This document shows, piece after piece, positions 43,979 through 52,384 of a stretch of DNA of 64,000 nt; the stretch's first letter is position 1; each line of letters opens with the position of its first letter. The stretch is from contig NZ_BIFQ01000002.1 in assembly GCF_003967515.1 (NCBI RefSeq), positions 2,356,001 through 2,420,000 on the forward strand, in the 5' to 3' direction. The stretch is from Dictyobacter aurantiacus (GTDB lineage: Bacteria; Chloroflexota; Ktedonobacteria; Ktedonobacterales; Ktedonobacteraceae). Both the position numbers and the translations under genes were made by a program. The notes under the pieces were generated by a model, which did no database searches, was not told where the DNA came from, and saw only the letters and a list, made by a program, of their open reading frames with translations.

Positions 43979-44650
43979 TCAATCCCGGTGCACTTCATCA
44001 TGCTGCTCGGCGCGGGTAGGTTTGCCGCGCTGGACGAGGTAGTGATCGAAATCGTCCAGCGTGCGCACCCCATGGTGGAGCACCGCGTCGTAGATATCGG
44101 TGCTGGCGACCGTAACACGATAGGCGGGTAGCTGATACCAGGCATCCTTGATGCGCAGGATGAGCAGGCGCGTTTCAGCCGTTAACACCTGTTCAAGTTC
44201 ATCTTGAACAGGTTCGGGACGGATGCCCGGCTCGATCCAGAATGAGATGTCCAGCTTCCATTCAGCGATCTGGTTATATTGATACATGACCATAAAGAAA
44301 TAGCGTTCCCCCAGGTCTTCAATTTTAAAGTGGTCGCTCTGATGCAGATAGCGCACCTGCGTAACGTAAGGATGTGTCAGCAGGGGTTGCATGGTGGCAA
44401 AGGCCTGCTCGGCGCTCAGCCCCGGGCTGTAGACCTGCAGGTCGATATCGCGCCAGACCATCAATCCCACGGTGGTGCTGCCTGTCTGCCTGACCCGTCC
44501 CACGCGCGAGAGCAGGTCAATCACCTTCAAATCTGCCAGCACCTGCTGTGATTCCGTCTGCAATTGGCTCTGGCGCTGTAGTAGCTGCTTATCATATTGG
44601 GACAGTTCTATTTCCCCATAATCTGTGGAATGCATATCGTCTTTGGGCAT
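43979..44650 (-). CDS. Nucleotidyltransferase-fold protein (hypothetical)
   Basis: 223 aa, soluble. The motif RQTGSTTVGLMVWRDIDLQVY (about residues 54-74) has the GS-x(n)-DxD pattern of the polymerase-beta-like nucleotidyltransferase superfamily; a third acidic strand may be KLDISFWIEPG. It could transfer a nucleotide to a small molecule or protein, or be a degenerate toxin/antitoxin-like enzyme; nothing in the neighbours decides. The start is ATG 44650 with AAGGA close upstream; ATG 44635 is an alternative. Confidence 0.6.
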   Translation of the reverse strand: MPKDDMHSTDYGEIELSQYDKQLLQRQSQLQTESQQVLADLKVIDLLSRVGRVRQTGSTTVGLMVWRDIDLQVYSPGLSAEQAFATMQPLLTHPYVTQVRYLHQSDHFKIEDLGERYFFMVMYQYNQIAEWKLDISFWIEPGIRPEPVQDELEQVLTAETRLLILRIKDAWYQLPAYRVTVASTDIYDAVLHHGVRTLDDFDHYLVQRGKPTRAEQHDEVHRD

Positions 44651-44863
44651 TTCCTTGTTCCTATCATTTCATCTCATATGCAAGTCATTTTATCTCTTCC
44701 ATGGGTATCAGGCCATTATAACAGTCTGTGCAAGAGCTATCTATTTATATGACCTGATTGCGGAAAAAGAGCAGCAACATTGAATAAATATTTTGTGGAT
44801 GAGTAAGGTAGACGCTATCTTGAGCAAACCTTCAGGGTTTCTTGAGATTGGACAGGTATAGTT

Positions 44864-44886
44864 ACGTACAGGCACGTACGTACAGG
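44864..44886 (+). promoter_or_regulatory. Direct repeats ACGTACAGG upstream of the Cas8c-C-like gene
   Basis: ACGTACAGG occurs at 44864-44872 and 44878-44886 (14-nt period), about 34 nt ahead of the start codon. It may be a tandem operator; the small downstream protein has a possible ribbon-helix-helix end and could bind it. Function is inferred. Confidence 0.35.
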
Positions 44887-44919
44887 ATAATTTCATAGTC
44901 TGACGGAAGAAGGAATGAG

Positions 44920-45405
44920 ATGTCATACAATCGTGGCTATCTGCTGGGAAGGTTATTCGCACAGCTGGCGCGCCAGGGCATGCTGCAGGGAGACCCCGAG
45001 CAGGTCTATCAGACCGCATCGACCGCGCCACCGCAGGTGCTGCCAGCCGCCCTGGCGCTGGCTATCCAGCAGGGCAAGGAAGTGGATCTATATGCATTAA
45101 CACAACTGCTCCCCACCGATGCGTTTAACAGTCCCTTGAATCGCCGTGAACAGGGAGCGTTCGCGCTCGGCTACCTGCATGAGCGCTCAGGTTATCCTAT
45201 GCCTGGCGCGGAAGATGAGGATGATGAGCCAGATCTCACCGAGCGCTACGAATTGCGCATCGATCCACCGTTGAAGGAATGGATCAAGCGGCATGGTGGT
45301 GGACCATTCATCCGCGCCCTGCTGCGCGCTGAACGGCTAAAGCAGTCACAGGCAGCCACAGTCTCTCTGGCACAAGAAATCTCAACCGAGGAAGATAAGG
45401 GGTAA
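44920..45405 (+). CDS. Small protein resembling the Csd1/Cas8c C-terminal helical domain, with RHH-like tail
   Basis: 161 aa. Residues 6-95 follow the pattern of the C-terminus of type I-C Cas8c (Csd1): GYLLGRLFAQLA (6-17), TASTAPPQVLPAALALA (32-48), then REQGAFALGYLHER (76-89). In Cas8c the matching motifs are LGRLFA, a SASATP-x-x-VFP segment and EQGxFALGYYHQR. An acidic linker (97-106) leads to RYELRIDPPLKEWIKRHGG...FIRALLRAER (109-139), a strand plus two helices as in ribbon-helix-helix DNA-binding domains. No cas genes or CRISPR repeats are in the window. GAAGAAGGAATGAG sets the start. A lipoprotein phosphoesterase follows after 5 nt. Confidence 0.6.
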   Translation: MSYNRGYLLGRLFAQLARQGMLQGDPEQVYQTASTAPPQVLPAALALAIQQGKEVDLYALTQLLPTDAFNSPLNRREQGAFALGYLHERSGYPMPGAEDEDDEPDLTERYELRIDPPLKEWIKRHGGGPFIRALLRAERLKQSQAATVSLAQEISTEEDKG

Positions 45406-45410
45406 TATCA

Positions 45411-46841
45411 ATGGAAAGAAAGAGCGGGTATAGTATCTCGGCGCGCGCATGGCATCTGGGGTTGGTATACCTCATAATCGCTACCGGATTGATGGCCTGT
45501 AGCAGCGGCCAGACAGGTACGCCATCGGCCTCCAGTACGCCGACCAACAGTGTTACCAATGATATCCATAAAATCAAGCATGTCATTGTGATCATGCAGG
45601 AGAATCGTTCATTTGACTCGTACTTTGGCACCTATCCAGGGGCGGACGGAATCCCGATGAAGAACGGTGTGCCCAGCGTGTGCGTCAATGATCCAAAGAC
45701 GCATCAATGCATCAAGCCATATCATGATACCCAGGATCTCAACCACGGCGGCCCCCATGGTGTGGCCAATGCGGTGGCGGACGTGAATGGAGGAAAGATG
45801 GATGGTTTTGTCGCCCAGGCCGAAAAAGGGAAGGGCAGCTGTACCAATCCTGACGATCCCGCCTGTAGCGCAGGGGGACAGACCGATGTGATGGGGTATC
45901 ACACCGCCGGCGAGATCCCCAATTACTGGTCGTACGCGAAGAACTTTGTGTTGCAGGACCATATGTTTGAGCCAGATTCATCATGGAGCCTGCCCGCGCA
46001 CCTGTTTATGGTTTCAGGCTGGTCAGCGTTTTGTAGCAAGCCGGGTGATCCATCCAGTTGTACGAATAACATCAAGGGACCAGTACCTTTGAAAAAGGCC
46101 AATCAATATACGGCAGACTACGCCTGGACCGATTTGACGTACCTGCTGCATAAAGCCAATGTTGGCTGGGCCTACTATGTCGCGCCGGGCACGGAGCCGG
46201 ATTGTGAGGATGATGCCGCCTCCTGTCAGCAAGTCAAGCAAAGGGCAAAGACGCCGGGTATCTGGAATCCTCTGCCCGATTTTGATACCGTTAAGCAGGA
46301 TGGTCAACTGCAGAACGTGCAATCGCTCAACAATTTCTATAGCGCCGCCCAGAAAGGGACGCTTCCGGCCGTCTCATGGATTACGCCAAATAGCAAAAAC
46401 AGCGAACATCCGCCGGCACTGGTCAGCACCGGTCAGTCCTACGTTACCCAACTGGTCAATGCCGTTATGAACGGTCCTGATTGGGATAGTACCGCCATCT
46501 TTCTGGCCTGGGATGACTGGGGAGGCTTCTACGACCACGTCACACCACCGACGGCCGATCAAAACGGCTATGGATTGCGCGTCCCCGGGCTGGTGATCAG
46601 CGCCTACGCGCGCCAGGGATACATCGATCATCAGACCCTGAGCTTTGACGCCTACCTTAAATTTATCGAGGATGACTTCCTGAATGGATCGCGCATTGAT
46701 CCAAAGACCGATGGGCGGCCTGATCCACGGCCCGATGTGCGCGAAAATGCCAGCATCCTGGGCAATCTCGTCAATGATTTTGATTTCAATCAGACGCCTC
46801 GCAAGCCGTTGATATTATCCACCAATCCAAAGACAAGCTAA
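45411..46841 (+). CDS. Lipoprotein phosphoesterase (phospholipase C / acid phosphatase family)
   Basis: 476 aa. Lipobox ending at Cys30 (GLMAC), so the protein is lipid-anchored outside the membrane. The catalytic domain begins IKHVIVIMQENRSFDSYFGTYPG, the metal/nucleophile motif of the PF04185 phosphoesterase family, followed by DHMFEPDSSWSLPAHLFMVSGWSA and LAWDDWGGFYDHVTPP with further metal ligands. Members hydrolyse phospholipids or other phosphate esters, often to obtain phosphate. AAGATAAGGGG ends the previous gene and is its ribosome site; coupling with that small protein is likely. Confidence 0.9.
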   Translation: MERKSGYSISARAWHLGLVYLIIATGLMACSSGQTGTPSASSTPTNSVTNDIHKIKHVIVIMQENRSFDSYFGTYPGADGIPMKNGVPSVCVNDPKTHQCIKPYHDTQDLNHGGPHGVANAVADVNGGKMDGFVAQAEKGKGSCTNPDDPACSAGGQTDVMGYHTAGEIPNYWSYAKNFVLQDHMFEPDSSWSLPAHLFMVSGWSAFCSKPGDPSSCTNNIKGPVPLKKANQYTADYAWTDLTYLLHKANVGWAYYVAPGTEPDCEDDAASCQQVKQRAKTPGIWNPLPDFDTVKQDGQLQNVQSLNNFYSAAQKGTLPAVSWITPNSKNSEHPPALVSTGQSYVTQLVNAVMNGPDWDSTAIFLAWDDWGGFYDHVTPPTADQNGYGLRVPGLVISAYARQGYIDHQTLSFDAYLKFIEDDFLNGSRIDPKTDGRPDPRPDVRENASILGNLVNDFDFNQTPRKPLILSTNPKTS

Positions 46842-46855
46842 TAGACGAATGAACG

Positions 46856-46889
46856 CAGGCGAGGTCATGCGCAACCATGACCCCGCCTG
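46856..46889. terminator. Bidirectional terminator between phosphoesterase and P450 operon
   Basis: A 14-bp stem (CAGGCGAGGTCATG / CATGACCCCGCCTG, one mismatch) with a 6-nt loop between converging stops. Confidence 0.7.
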
Positions 46890-46898
46890 TGTTACGTT

Positions 46899-48140
46899 CT
46901 ACCGTCGCCTGGGTGTCACGCCATCGATATGAACGAGCAGATGGCGGGGTCCACGCAGGACAGCGCCGGGACGATAAAGTGGGGGATCGACGACAAGGCG
47001 CGGATTGATCAGGCGTTGGACCAGGGCGTTCAGGGCGCACTGAACCTCCAGGCGGGCCAGTGGAGCACCAAAGCAGTAGTGGATGCCGCTACCAAATCCC
47101 AGATGCTCATTGTTCTGACGATCAGGAATGAATTGCTCGGGATCAGAAAATTGCTCGGGATCGCGGTTGGCGGCGGCCAGCATCAGGTAGACCTGCGTCC
47201 CTTTCGGGATGGTCTGGCCATCGATCTGGATATCTGCGGTGGCCACGCGTTGCGAGTTGAATTGGACCGGTGGCTCAAAGCGCAACAGTTCCTCGACGAG
47301 CAGAATAACCAGTTCAGGATCGTGACGCAGGCGTGCCAGTACCTGCGGATGGCGCAGCAAGGTTAGCATCCCATTGGTGATCAGATTGACCGTGGTCTCG
47401 TGGCCGGCGATTAACAACAGTCCCGATGTACTTACCAGATCACCGCTCGTCAATCGTCCATCGGGACCATCATCAGTGGCCAGCCTGGAGAGCATATCGT
47501 CTCCAGGCTGCTGCTGGCGCGCGGCGATGAGCTTGCTCATATACTGATTCAACTCGCTCCGGGCAGCCAACGCCCTTTGGCGACCGTGCGCAGACATCTC
47601 TTGTCCTACCTCTGGATCAAGCGATTCCACCAGCGCATCCGCCCAGCCATGGAAGAACTGCTCATCTTCCGCTGGCACACCCAGCAAACGGCAAATGACG
47701 GTTACTGGGAAGGGATATGCGAAGTCATCGACGATATCGATCTGATGGTGGCCCCGAATACGATCCAGCAAGCCTTCCACGATATCCGCCAGTTCCTGGC
47801 GCATCGAATCAATCAGACCCGCCGCGTGTGGTGGACCAAACTGCCGCGTCACCATGCGCCGCAGACGATCATGATCAGGTGGATCCAGGCGGATAAACGG
47901 GATTGGAAATTTGCCGGTGGCCGCTAGCTGCGCCTGCCTGCTACCCGGCGGGAAGTTGCGCGCATCTGAGCTCAGGCGTGGATCGTGCAGTAGGGAAGTG
48001 ACCAGGCGATAGCTGCTAACGACATAGCTTCCATCTGGCTCACGGACAATCGGCGTCTTGCGCATCTCCGTGTACAATGGATAAGGATTGGCTCTATTCT
48101 TATAGTCGTTAACCTGCTGGAACAAGGTTCTCTCAACCAT
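46899..48140 (-). CDS. Cytochrome P450, bacterial class I
   Basis: 413 aa. I-helix LLIAGHETTVN (242-252), K-helix ExxR (E284-R287), and haem loop FGSGIHYCFGAPLAR with ligand Cys356, a typical soluble bacterial CYP (CYP107/CYP125-like layout). Its redox partners are encoded directly upstream in the same operon, 11 nt away, so the whole electron chain is present. The substrate is unknown. AAGAGG about 9 nt upstream sets the start. Confidence 0.95.
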   Translation of the reverse strand: MVERTLFQQVNDYKNRANPYPLYTEMRKTPIVREPDGSYVVSSYRLVTSLLHDPRLSSDARNFPPGSRQAQLAATGKFPIPFIRLDPPDHDRLRRMVTRQFGPPHAAGLIDSMRQELADIVEGLLDRIRGHHQIDIVDDFAYPFPVTVICRLLGVPAEDEQFFHGWADALVESLDPEVGQEMSAHGRQRALAARSELNQYMSKLIAARQQQPGDDMLSRLATDDGPDGRLTSGDLVSTSGLLLIAGHETTVNLITNGMLTLLRHPQVLARLRHDPELVILLVEELLRFEPPVQFNSQRVATADIQIDGQTIPKGTQVYLMLAAANRDPEQFSDPEQFIPDRQNNEHLGFGSGIHYCFGAPLARLEVQCALNALVQRLINPRLVVDPPLYRPGAVLRGPRHLLVHIDGVTPRRR

Positions 48141-48151
48141 AATGGTGCCTC

Positions 48152-49597
48152 TTATACTTTGTGTTCGGCTGGACTTTCGGTGACGGCCTTTTCAGGTGTC
48201 ATCGGGGAGGGCTCAAGGTATGTTGCCCTGAGCTCGCCCGGTACGTGTCCAGTCAAAGCAATGGTCGGCGTTGCGCTGGGTACACCGGTACGCGGGAAAT
48301 TGGCCGGCATTACATGTATAGGCGCTGGATTATCGTAGGCCGGTGCCGCCGGTGGAAAATGGGCGGCCGAGGCGATCTGCGCTTCATAATAGGGTAGCCA
48401 GCGCCCATGATCAACGCTGACTGCGGCGACGGTACGCCCGTTATGGCCATAGGCGGCCACGAAGCGATGCTGCTCAACCGAGCCCTGCATGATAGCGACA
48501 TCCGTAGCAAAGGGTGGCAGGCCAACGGATTTGATATTGACACCAAACTGGCTCGACCAGAACGCAGGTATCGAGATATGGGGTCGACGATCTGCTTCAT
48601 TGTTAACCATATTATGTGCCGCCACCTGGGCCTGATTGAGGGCATTGCCCCAGTGTTCAAGCGCGATCAATTGATACCCGTAGAGGGGATGGGGAAAGCG
48701 AGCCACGTCACCGGCTACGAAGATATCATCCGTCACAATGCCATTAAGATCAAAGGCACGGCAGCCAGCATCGCACGCGACCCCCAACTGTCCCGCCGCC
48801 AGTCCCGAACCGCGTAGCCACTCGGTATTACGGATCGAACCCAGAGCTACTATCGCAGTATCCACGTCTAAGGTGGTGCCATCGGAGAGCCGGGCCCGCC
48901 GCAAGCGTCTCTGAGCGTCGCCCTCAAGCGCTATGACGGTGGTATTGCAGCGTAGATCTACCCCATGCTGACGCTGTAGCTCTCCTGCTATGGAACCGAT
49001 GGTGCCGCCGAGGGCGCCGATTAAGGGCGCTGCACTACGTTCGGTAACGGTGACCGTCAGACCGCGATCGCGACAGCCGGAGGCTATCTCTGAACCGGTG
49101 AAGCCCGCTCCGATTACCAGTACATGGCGTGGCTTGCTATCCAGACGCTCTTGCAGCCGTTGCGCATCATCGCAGGTGCGTACGACAAATACGCCATCCA
49201 GTGTCGCTTCCTCTTTTTTTGGCCAGGGACGGGCACGGACGCCGGTGGCGATTAACAGGCGATGAAAGTCAACAGACTGACCATCAGCCAGCTTAACCTG
49301 CCTGTTGCGTATGTCCAGACTGGTCGCGGCCACTCCCAGTTTCCATTCCACGTCATCCAGATTATGCAGGCGAGGCAAGGTAGTATGATCCGCCTTCACC
49401 CAGCCGCTGAGAACCTGTTTGGACAATGGTGGCCGATCATATGGTTCATAGGGCTCATCTCCAATGACCGTTAGCTTGCCTCCAAAGCCCTCCCTGCGTA
49501 GCGTTTCGACCGCGCGCAGACCGGCCAGGGACGCGCCCACAATCGCTATGCGGCCGTTCTTCTTGAAGTTTGCCTTGAGTTCCTCTCTGCTAACCAT
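48152..49597 (-). CDS. NAD(P)H:ferredoxin reductase (FAD, rubredoxin/putidaredoxin reductase type)
   Basis: 481 aa. FAD motif VGASLAGLRA (20-29), YDRPPLSKQVL, ATG motif LLIATGVRARPW, NADH motif VIGAGFTGSEIA (near 160-171), and GDVARFPHP for the FAD ribityl. The C-terminal ~90 residues extend the normal reductase and are Pro/Ala rich. It passes electrons from NAD(P)H to the adjacent ferredoxin and on to the P450. It overlaps the ferredoxin gene by 8 nt. Confidence 0.92.
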   Translation of the reverse strand: MVSREELKANFKKNGRIAIVGASLAGLRAVETLRREGFGGKLTVIGDEPYEPYDRPPLSKQVLSGWVKADHTTLPRLHNLDDVEWKLGVAATSLDIRNRQVKLADGQSVDFHRLLIATGVRARPWPKKEEATLDGVFVVRTCDDAQRLQERLDSKPRHVLVIGAGFTGSEIASGCRDRGLTVTVTERSAAPLIGALGGTIGSIAGELQRQHGVDLRCNTTVIALEGDAQRRLRRARLSDGTTLDVDTAIVALGSIRNTEWLRGSGLAAGQLGVACDAGCRAFDLNGIVTDDIFVAGDVARFPHPLYGYQLIALEHWGNALNQAQVAAHNMVNNEADRRPHISIPAFWSSQFGVNIKSVGLPPFATDVAIMQGSVEQHRFVAAYGHNGRTVAAVSVDHGRWLPYYEAQIASAAHFPPAAPAYDNPAPIHVMPANFPRTGVPSATPTIALTGHVPGELRATYLEPSPMTPEKAVTESPAEHKV

Positions 49598-49841
49598 TCT
49601 GTCCCCCTTGCTTCTGTGACGTCGGACCGCCTGGTTGAGCAGGATGAGGAGACGTGTGCTCGAAGCGTATCGCCTGCACCGGACAGGCGGCAGCGGCTCG
49701 CTCTATCTTTATCATTTGATCATCATTGGGGGCTGGATCATACATCAAGGCTTCTTCACCGACCAGTTTGAAGGACTCCGGGGCCAGAAAGCAACATTGG
49801 GCGTATCCCTGACAGCGATTTAAATCTACAACAACACGCAT
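49590..49841 (-). CDS. [3Fe-4S]-type ferredoxin, P450 redox partner
   Basis: 83 aa. C10-x5-C16 ... C53-P with Tyr at position 13 where [4Fe-4S] ferredoxins have Cys; this CxxYxxC pattern is common in actinobacterial P450-linked single-cluster ferredoxins. It shuttles electrons from the reductase to the P450. The first gene of the three-gene operon; GAAGGAGACAC sets the start. The C-terminal ~25 residues are a hydrophilic extension. Confidence 0.92.
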   Translation of the reverse strand: MRVVVDLNRCQGYAQCCFLAPESFKLVGEEALMYDPAPNDDQMIKIERAAAACPVQAIRFEHTSPHPAQPGGPTSQKQGGQNG

Positions 49842-50104
49842 CAGCTTGTGTCTCCTTCATCGTATTCTGAATAACTACTATGTAATATCGGCCTGACAAT
49901 GGACCTTCGTAACGCACCGGATGAGCGCACAACGATTGTCCAATTATGTATTGGCTAGAACAGACACGATTGAGTAGACGACAAGAGTACAGCTAACCTC
50001 TTCACAAGGTCTCTCGGGAGGGCTCAATTCTTATATATTCGCTTAAGCTGCTCCTGAGAGATCTTGTTTGCCTTGAGGAGAAGACAAGGCTTTTTCGCGG
50101 GTTG
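49842..50104. other. Intergenic region with two hairpins (terminator of trhO)
   Basis: CTCTCGGGAG (50011-50020) pairs with CTCCTGAGAG (50051-50060, one wobble), and GCCTTG/CAAGGC (50070-50090) is followed on the plus strand by TTTTT. The first is probably the minus-strand terminator of trhO. The plus-strand one has no obvious upstream gene. The rest should hold the ferredoxin operon promoter; none was convincingly read. Confidence 0.4.
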
Positions 50105-50980
50105 TCAGGCGCGGCAGCCTTGAGGGCAGGTAAATGCGGTATAGTTCGCCAGGCAGTCTTCGCAGCAAATGAGGTGACGGTGACAGTCATCGTTGGTGCA
50201 GTTTACATAATGTTCTGATGGTTTCTGGCACACAACACAGTGCCCAACCGTTTCATGTTCCGGCGCGTCGGTGTGAAATCCCATCAGGATACGATTGTCA
50301 AAGACATACAGTTTGCCCTTGAAATGCTGGTTGGGGTATTTTTCCATATAGGTCACAATGCCATCCTGCAACTGGTAGACATCCTGTAACCCATTGTTCA
50401 TTAAAAATCCCGTTGCCTTTTCACAGCGCACCCCTCCTGTGCAGACTGTGACCATAGGAGCATCCGTGAGTTTCTGAAGTTCTGGAATGACTTTGGGCAG
50501 ATCGCGGAAGTTCTCCATGGCTGGTAAGATGGCGTTGTCGAAGTGACCACTTTGATGCTCGTAGTCGTTGCGCAGATCTACCAGATAGAATTTTTTTCCG
50601 CTCTCATACCATTCATGTAGTTCATCGGCCGTCAGATATTTGCCGGTTTTCTGGCTGGGATTGACGCTCCAGTGGGCGACACTGTCGCTGATAATATCTT
50701 TACGAACCTTCACCGACAGGCGCGGCATGGCATTGCCTGTGCCCTCGCTGATTTTATACGTAATTTCGCTGAAGGCCGGGTATTCTTTCATGGCCCGCAT
50801 ATACTGGCGGGTCGCCTCAACGGTCCCTTCCACGGTCCCGTTGATCCCTTCCGGGGCAATAATGATGCGCCCTTTCAGACCCAGCAACTGGCAGAGCGTT
50901 TTCTGCCATAGCTTGACCGCCTGAGGATCAGCAACCTCAACATATTTATAAAACAGTAGGATTTGATAGCTCATGTTCAT
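50105..50980 (-). CDS. trhO: tRNA uridine(34) hydroxylase TrhO (YceA-type rhodanese)
   Basis: 291 aa. An N-terminal acylphosphatase-like UPF0176 domain (FYKYVEV ... GRIIIAPEGINGTVEGT), then a rhodanese domain with active-site Cys180 in VTVCTGGVRCEKAT, and a C-terminal Cys-rich region (CVVC, CTNDDC, CCEDC, CPQGC) that may bind zinc. The family hydroxylates U34 of certain tRNAs using O2. ATG 50980 was chosen (GGATA upstream); an ATG two codons later is equally possible. Confidence 0.92.
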   Translation of the reverse strand: MNMSYQILLFYKYVEVADPQAVKLWQKTLCQLLGLKGRIIIAPEGINGTVEGTVEATRQYMRAMKEYPAFSEITYKISEGTGNAMPRLSVKVRKDIISDSVAHWSVNPSQKTGKYLTADELHEWYESGKKFYLVDLRNDYEHQSGHFDNAILPAMENFRDLPKVIPELQKLTDAPMVTVCTGGVRCEKATGFLMNNGLQDVYQLQDGIVTYMEKYPNQHFKGKLYVFDNRILMGFHTDAPEHETVGHCVVCQKPSEHYVNCTNDDCHRHLICCEDCLANYTAFTCPQGCRA

Positions 50981-51025
50981 AGTATATCCAAAAGTCACCC
51001 TCTTTGTGTGGAAAAATAGTACTAA

Positions 51026-51101
51026 AAAAGGCTCTGACTCTGTGTAGCGCAAAAAGCCGCACGGGCGCGGCTTTTTGCGCTACACAGAGTCAGAGCCTTT
51101 T
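51026..51101. repeat. 35-bp perfect hairpin between divergent trhO and CAP-lipoprotein genes
   Basis: The left arm 51026-51060 (starting AAAAGGCTCTGACTCTG) is exactly complementary to 51067-51101, with a 6-nt loop ACGGGC. It lies upstream of both genes, so it is not an ordinary terminator. It may be a MITE-like or REP-like element, or a transcription-insulating structure. Confidence 0.75.
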
Positions 51102-51276
51102 AGACAGGTTAATTTTCATTTATTTTTATAATAAGAAAGTACCAGTTTCCTGTACAGGATTGTACATGTAGACATTCGTTACTGTATCCTTACACTATAT
51201 AGCAGGCAATAGAGAGTAATAGAACAATGTCAGTCATGGTGGTTCATTATTTTTGGAAGGATCGTATTGCGTAGTG

Positions 51277-52071
51277 ATGAGATTACATAGCTTGAAATGG
51301 ATAATTGGTGCGGCTTTATTTTTAGTTCTGCTGGCTGGTTGTGGAAACCAGGCTTCATCCACCAATGCACAGGGAACAGACAATGCTGGTAGTGCAGCGC
51401 ATTCCGAGAATATTGCCGGGGGCAATGCCGTTAAAGCTGGAGGCACTCCTACCCAGGTTAATGTCACGCTGTCACCAAAGCCTACTCCACGCCCTAAAGT
51501 GGCGCCACCGCAGCCGCAGGCTAAAGCAGTTGTGCCGCAGCCAACAGTTCCGGTTGTTGCATCGACCACGCCCGCAGTTCAGCCGACGCAGTCAGCGGCG
51601 CAGCCATCACAGCCAATGCAGCCAGCCGTTCAAGCTGCAGGAAATGGATCCTCTATTCCTGCAGCCGCGCAGGCCGTATTTAACTTGATCAACCAGGAGC
51701 GTGCTGGAACCGGATTGCCACCGTTGACCTGGAGTTCGCAACTGGTCCAGAGCGCCCATCAGCATAATCTGGCCATGGCGGCCGCCGATCAACTCTCACA
51801 TCAACTGCCAGGCGAGGCTTATTTTGGTGATCGTGAGAAGCAGGCGGGTGTCAACTGGATTGCCGCAGCTGAGAATATTGGCTACAGCAGCTATAGTGAT
51901 CCAACCAGCGCTGCAGTAGGTTTAAACCAGTCGATGTTTGCGGAGCGGCCACCTGATGATGGGCACCGTCAAAACATCCTCTCGACCAGCTGTAAAATGG
52001 TCGGCGTCGATGTAATTGTCGATAGTGTGCATAACCGCGTCTGGCTCACAGAGGATTTTGCCGCCGTTTAA
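51277..52071 (+). CDS. CAP-domain (SCP-like) lipoprotein
   Basis: 264 aa. Lipobox Leu-Ala-Gly-Cys22; a long Pro/Gln/Ala/Thr-rich spacer (about 45-130) like a wall-spanning linker; then a CAP/SCP domain with FNLINQERAGTGLPPLTWSSQL, SAHQHNLAMA, HQLPG, AENIGYSSYSDP and DDGHRQNILSTSCKMVGVDV. Bacterial CAP proteins are secreted and their role is unclear (YkwD type). The ribosome site (GGAAGG) is rather far (16 nt) from ATG 51277. Confidence 0.88.
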   Translation: MRLHSLKWIIGAALFLVLLAGCGNQASSTNAQGTDNAGSAAHSENIAGGNAVKAGGTPTQVNVTLSPKPTPRPKVAPPQPQAKAVVPQPTVPVVASTTPAVQPTQSAAQPSQPMQPAVQAAGNGSSIPAAAQAVFNLINQERAGTGLPPLTWSSQLVQSAHQHNLAMAAADQLSHQLPGEAYFGDREKQAGVNWIAAAENIGYSSYSDPTSAAVGLNQSMFAERPPDDGHRQNILSTSCKMVGVDVIVDSVHNRVWLTEDFAAV

Positions 52072-52113
52072 ATCAGGGTGAGCGCCCCTACACGCGCGTC
52101 TGCGTAGCGGACG

Positions 52114-52163
52114 CGCTATTTTTTGGGTTGGTGCAGCGCGCTGCACCAACCCAAAAAATAGCG
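52114..52163. repeat. 50-bp perfect palindrome after the CAP-lipoprotein gene
   Basis: Arms 52114-52138 and 52139-52163 are exact complements with no loop (centre GCAGCG|CGCTGC; arms contain TTTTTTGGGTTGG). It probably folds as a terminator for the lipoprotein gene. A smaller hairpin GCGCGTC/GACGCGC (52094-52116) overlaps its left side. A truncated gene starts exactly at its right edge. Confidence 0.7.
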
Positions 52164-52368
52164 GGATGTTGAAGCCTTGAAAACCAATGATGCAGCGCGT
52201 CAGCAACTGGCGCGAGCTATCAAAGAAAAAGATTACGACCTGGCCTATATTTATGCTGGGGAGACCGTAGGACTGGTGAAGCAGCAGCAGGCCGCCGCCA
52301 TCGTCATTCAACAATTAGGCGATGGCGCCGAACAGCTGCTGCATGAGCGTTATCGGGCATTGTTTTGA
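52162..52368 (+). pseudogene. 3' remnant of a nitronate monooxygenase-like gene
   Basis: Open from 52162 (TAG just before), reading RDVEALKTND ... KEKDYDLAYIYAGETVGLVKQQQAAAIVIQQLGDGAEQLL. The YAGETVGLV and IV-x2-L-x-x-x-A-E-x-LL pattern is the C-terminal end of nitronate monooxygenases (2-nitropropane dioxygenase family), which are normally ~320-360 aa. Only the last ~65 residues remain, and they abut the 50-bp palindrome, suggesting loss of the 5' part by a rearrangement there. A TTG at 52177 has no clear ribosome site. Confidence 0.6.
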
Positions 52369-52384
52369 TATGCAAGACCACATC

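Noticed and set aside
44741..45031. 96-codon minus-strand frame
   Set aside because: Overlaps the better-supported Cas8c-C-like gene and has no ribosome site or motif.
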